Shown: positions 4,411-5,606 of the stretch, one piece after another
Position numbering within the stretch: the first letter of the stretch is position 1
Layout of the letters: the number at the start of each line of letters is the position of its first letter
Origin: Caldora sp. SIO3E6
GTDB lineage: Bacteria; Cyanobacteriota; Cyanobacteriia; Cyanobacteriales; Coleofasciculaceae
DNA: 5,606 nt
Direction of reading: 5' to 3'
Assembly: GCA_010672185.1 (NCBI GenBank)
Contig: JAAHHL010000527.1
Span: forward strand, 1-5,606
Position numbers and translations under genes: made by a program
Notes under the pieces: model-generated
The model's database searches: none
Told to the model about the DNA's origin: nothing
The model's input: the letters and a program-made list of their open reading frames with translations, nothing else

Positions 4411-4661
4411 GGTAGGAGTTCCCAGCCAGCATCTTCAATTGGCTCAACAATATCGTCTAAAATAGTTACCCCTCCCTTCAGGCAACCAAATAAGGATTCC
4501 GTTGAGTGTTGAGATGGTTCCAGGGTAGATTGCTGGACAAGTTGTTGGGTTTGGAAATTTTCCAAGACATGGGTCACAAATTCATCTGGACTTTTATAGG
4601 AGCCCTGTTTTACTTGGGCTTGGATAAAGCTATCCAGTCGCTCGGGTACAGATATTTGCAT
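4407..4661 (-). CDS. ParD/VapB-like ribbon-helix-helix antitoxin, apparently without its toxin
   Basis: The 84-residue product begins MQISVPERLDSFIQAQV, a short beta strand followed by a helix. It continues SYKSPDEFVTHVLENF (residues 21-36), the second helix, giving the ribbon-helix-helix DNA-binding fold of ParD/CopG-type antitoxins. Residues 37-55 are a polar Gln/Ser-rich linker. The C-terminus (SLFGCLKGGVTILDDIVEPIED, about 56-77) resembles the toxin-binding tails of many cyanobacterial type II antitoxins. Such antitoxins neutralise a PIN, RelE or ParE toxin and, as a dimer, repress their own promoter. Here the usual downstream toxin is missing: only a 17-codon frame follows through an ATGA overlap, and then the convergent membrane protein gene. 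A TATAAT -10 and an inverted repeat lie 23-42 bp upstream. Fold call fairly sure; toxin partner class unknown. Confidence 0.75.
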   Translation of the reverse strand: MQISVPERLDSFIQAQVKQGSYKSPDEFVTHVLENFQTQQLVQQSTLEPSQHSTESLFGCLKGGVTILDDIVEPIEDAGWELLP

Positions 4662-4683
4662 GGTATTAATTGGATAATGTTGT

Positions 4684-4712
4684 ATTATAGGAATAGTATC
4701 CTAAAAAACTAA
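4684..4712 (-). promoter_or_regulatory. Candidate promoter and operator of the antitoxin gene
   Basis: On the minus strand TATAAT occupies 4689-4684, 22 bp before the ATG; a weak -35 (TTAGTT, 4712-4707) is 17 bp upstream. The inverted repeat TAGGA-N6-TCCTA (4688-4703) overlaps the -10 and spacer, where a ribbon-helix-helix repressor would be expected to bind. The assignment as an operator is inference from position and symmetry. Confidence 0.4.
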
Positions 4713-4876
4713 GCGGTAAAGGCAAATGTAGTTCCTCGCCTCAATCAAATGCACTTCAAGAGACCTTAGGTGAAAGCATCTGAGACAAAATGATGTTGCA
4801 GCTTGGCTAATCCACCAGAGAAAAAAGATTAAAAAGCTTACCGTAGTATAAGCATTATTCTCTCCTACTTCCTGTT

Positions 4877-4892
4877 CCCCTCCTTGGAGGGG
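4877..4892. repeat. Inverted repeat CCCCTCC-TT-GGAGGGG
   Basis: Two 7-bp arms surround TT, so in RNA the inner pairs would open to form the loop. Joined with the sequence beyond the MITE-like element (from 5045), it reads GGAGGGGTTAGGGGTGGGTT, a string I recall as a frequent intergenic repeat in Nostoc-type genomes. Confidence 0.6.
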
Positions 4893-4895
4893 TTA

Positions 4896-5042
4896 GGGCG
4901 TGTCTTCAAAGTCAAAAATCGGATGTAGGGGCGAAGCATTTGGGCGATAATTCATCGGTAAAACCCAAGTCATACAATCCAAATGCTATGCTGCTACGCA
5001 CCATGCTACGCAAACGCCCTCCGGCAGTTTGAAAACACGCCC
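4896..5042. mobile_element. 147-bp MITE-like element with TA target duplication
   Basis: The ends GGGCGTGTCTTCAAA (4896-4910) and TTTGAAAACACGCCC (5028-5042) are inverted repeats with one mismatch in 15. Each is flanked by TA (4894-4895 and 5043-5044), as expected for insertion by IS630/Tc1-mariner-type transposases. The interior holds a nested inverted pair, AGCATTTGG (4935-4943) and CCAAATGCT (4979-4987), and a direct repeat GCTACGCA (4993-5000 and 5005-5012). There is no coding capacity, so any movement would need a transposase from elsewhere. Confidence 0.65.
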
Positions 5043-5121
5043 TAGGGGTGGGTTCTGCCTCGGAGCCTTATTACACTAATTGGTCTCCCATCATCGCTTA
5101 ACTATTTGATTGCCAGGTATC

Positions 5122-5125
5122 GAGG
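5122..5125 (+). promoter_or_regulatory. Ribosome binding site, GAGG, of the RNA ligase gene
   Basis: GAGG ends eight bases before the ATG at 5134. It supports that start, which also precedes the conserved N-terminal sequence of the protein. Confidence 0.6.
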
Positions 5126-5133
5126 TAAAAGTC

Positions 5134-5606
5134 ATGGAACAAATCTATAAATATCCCCGTACCCATCACATCCAGGGTTCGCGGTTGCAACCTGGGGATG
5201 AAGATTTAAATAGTGTGCCATTTCGTGCTATTCAAAACCAGTATGTAGTGGTTGAAGAAAAAGTTGATGGAGCCAATGCCGCCATTAGTTTTACTGCTAA
5301 TGGTGTAATTCGCTTGCAAAGTCGGGGACATTATTTAACCGGTGGCACCAGAGAAAAGCACTTTAATCTATTTAAGCAATGGGCACATACCCATGCCGCA
5401 GCGTTTTGGGAAGTATTGGGGAGTCGGTTTATTCTGTTTGGAGAGTGGCTCTATGCCAAGCATACAGTATTTTACGATGCCTTACCCCACTACTTTCTAG
5501 AGTACGATGTACTGGATCTAGAAAAGCAAGTATTTCTTAGTACTAGTAGTCGTCAGCGGAAACTAGGTGGATTACCCCTAGTTTCCGTACCTATACTATT
5601 TTCTGA
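5134..5606 (+). CDS. RNA ligase family nucleotidyltransferase, N-terminal part, cut by the window edge
   Basis: 157 complete codons are visible with no stop, so the gene runs off the right edge. The lysine of motif I is in EKVDGAN (residues 42-48, K43), the site that would be adenylated by ATP. The other nucleotidyltransferase motifs seen are LQSRGHY (motif Ia, about 61-67), FGEWLYAKH (motif III, about 102-110) and YFLEYDVLD (motif IIIa, about 120-128). Motifs IV and V must lie beyond the window. This pattern fits the RNA ligase domain (PF09414), which seals 5'-phosphate/3'-OH RNA nicks through enzyme-AMP and RNA-AMP intermediates. The N-terminus, with KYPRTHHIQGSRLQPGDEDL, resembles bacterial ligases that I recall being encoded next to a polynucleotide kinase/phosphatase-like gene for RNA repair; that neighbour is not visible. 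The gene has a Shine-Dalgarno and a MITE-like element 91 bp upstream, and no HIP1 site in the visible part. A DNA-ligase role is less likely but not excluded. Confidence 0.82.
   Translation, partial: MEQIYKYPRTHHIQGSRLQPGDEDLNSVPFRAIQNQYVVVEEKVDGANAAISFTANGVIRLQSRGHYLTGGTREKHFNLFKQWAHTHAAAFWEVLGSRFILFGEWLYAKHTVFYDALPHYFLEYDVLDLEKQVFLSTSSRQRKLGGLPLVSVPILFS

Larger units (their letters stand above)
4713..5133. other. Intergenic region upstream of the RNA ligase gene
   Basis: About 420 bp without a convincing open frame. The first part (4713-4876) shows nothing I can assign. The rest consists of a CCCCTCC/GGAGGGG inverted repeat, the 147-bp MITE-like element (4896-5042) and roughly 90 bp of leader before the ligase start. 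No clear promoter for the ligase gene stands out. Confidence 0.6.

Noticed and set aside
4506..4712. 68-codon plus-strand frame
   Set aside because: It is antisense to the antitoxin and covers its promoter; the minus-strand reading has a clear protein fold.

Overview
The window looks like chromosomal DNA from a filamentous, probably heterocyst-forming cyanobacterium (Nostoc/Anabaena/Calothrix type). The signs are seven copies of the HIP1 octamer GCGATCGC (starting at 1315, 1545, 3112, 3138, 3916, 4066 and 4204), many short tandem repeats with 7-, 8- or 9-bp units between genes, moderate GC content, and protein families that are common in this group. No rRNA, tRNA, transposase or CRISPR array is visible.

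Layout. Positions 1-264 (minus) hold the N-terminus of an animal-type haem peroxidase cut by the window edge. Positions 265-1367 are a long non-coding stretch. They contain an inverted-repeat hairpin and a 364-bp MITE-like unit (859-1222) with 18-bp inverted ends. Inside that unit is a tandem octamer of about 20 copies, which keeps all six frames open and creates false proteins. Positions 1368-2204 (+) encode a membrane sterol desaturase/fatty acid hydroxylase family di-iron enzyme. A repeat-rich convergent intergenic region (2205-2612) follows. Positions 2613-3518 (minus) encode an exported or membrane-anchored phosphodiester glycosidase (NAGPA/DUF2233) domain protein whose last four codons and stop are built from a heptamer repeat. 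Positions 3519-3756 carry a 9-bp repeat and a hairpin. Positions 3757-4329 (+) encode a small multi-span membrane protein of unknown function. Positions 4407-4661 (minus) encode a ParD-like ribbon-helix-helix antitoxin with no intact toxin; an ATGA overlap leads into only 17 codons. Positions 4713-5133 contain a 147-bp MITE-like element that seems to have inserted at a TA inside another repeat. Positions 5134-5606 (+) are the N-terminal part of an RNA ligase family nucleotidyltransferase, cut by the window edge.

The genes do not form an evident pathway or operon: neighbours are mostly divergent or convergent and separated by repeats. The most notable structure is in the repeats. Two related repeat modules lie in opposite orientation on either side of the hydroxylase and glycosidase genes (914-1161 and 3546-3659). 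Two MITE-like elements can also be delimited, one with a reconstructable empty site. The gene-level points of interest are the solitary antitoxin, the RNA ligase (possible RNA repair, depending on the unseen downstream gene), and repeat invasion of a coding end. I see no convincing complete new defence or metabolic system inside the window.
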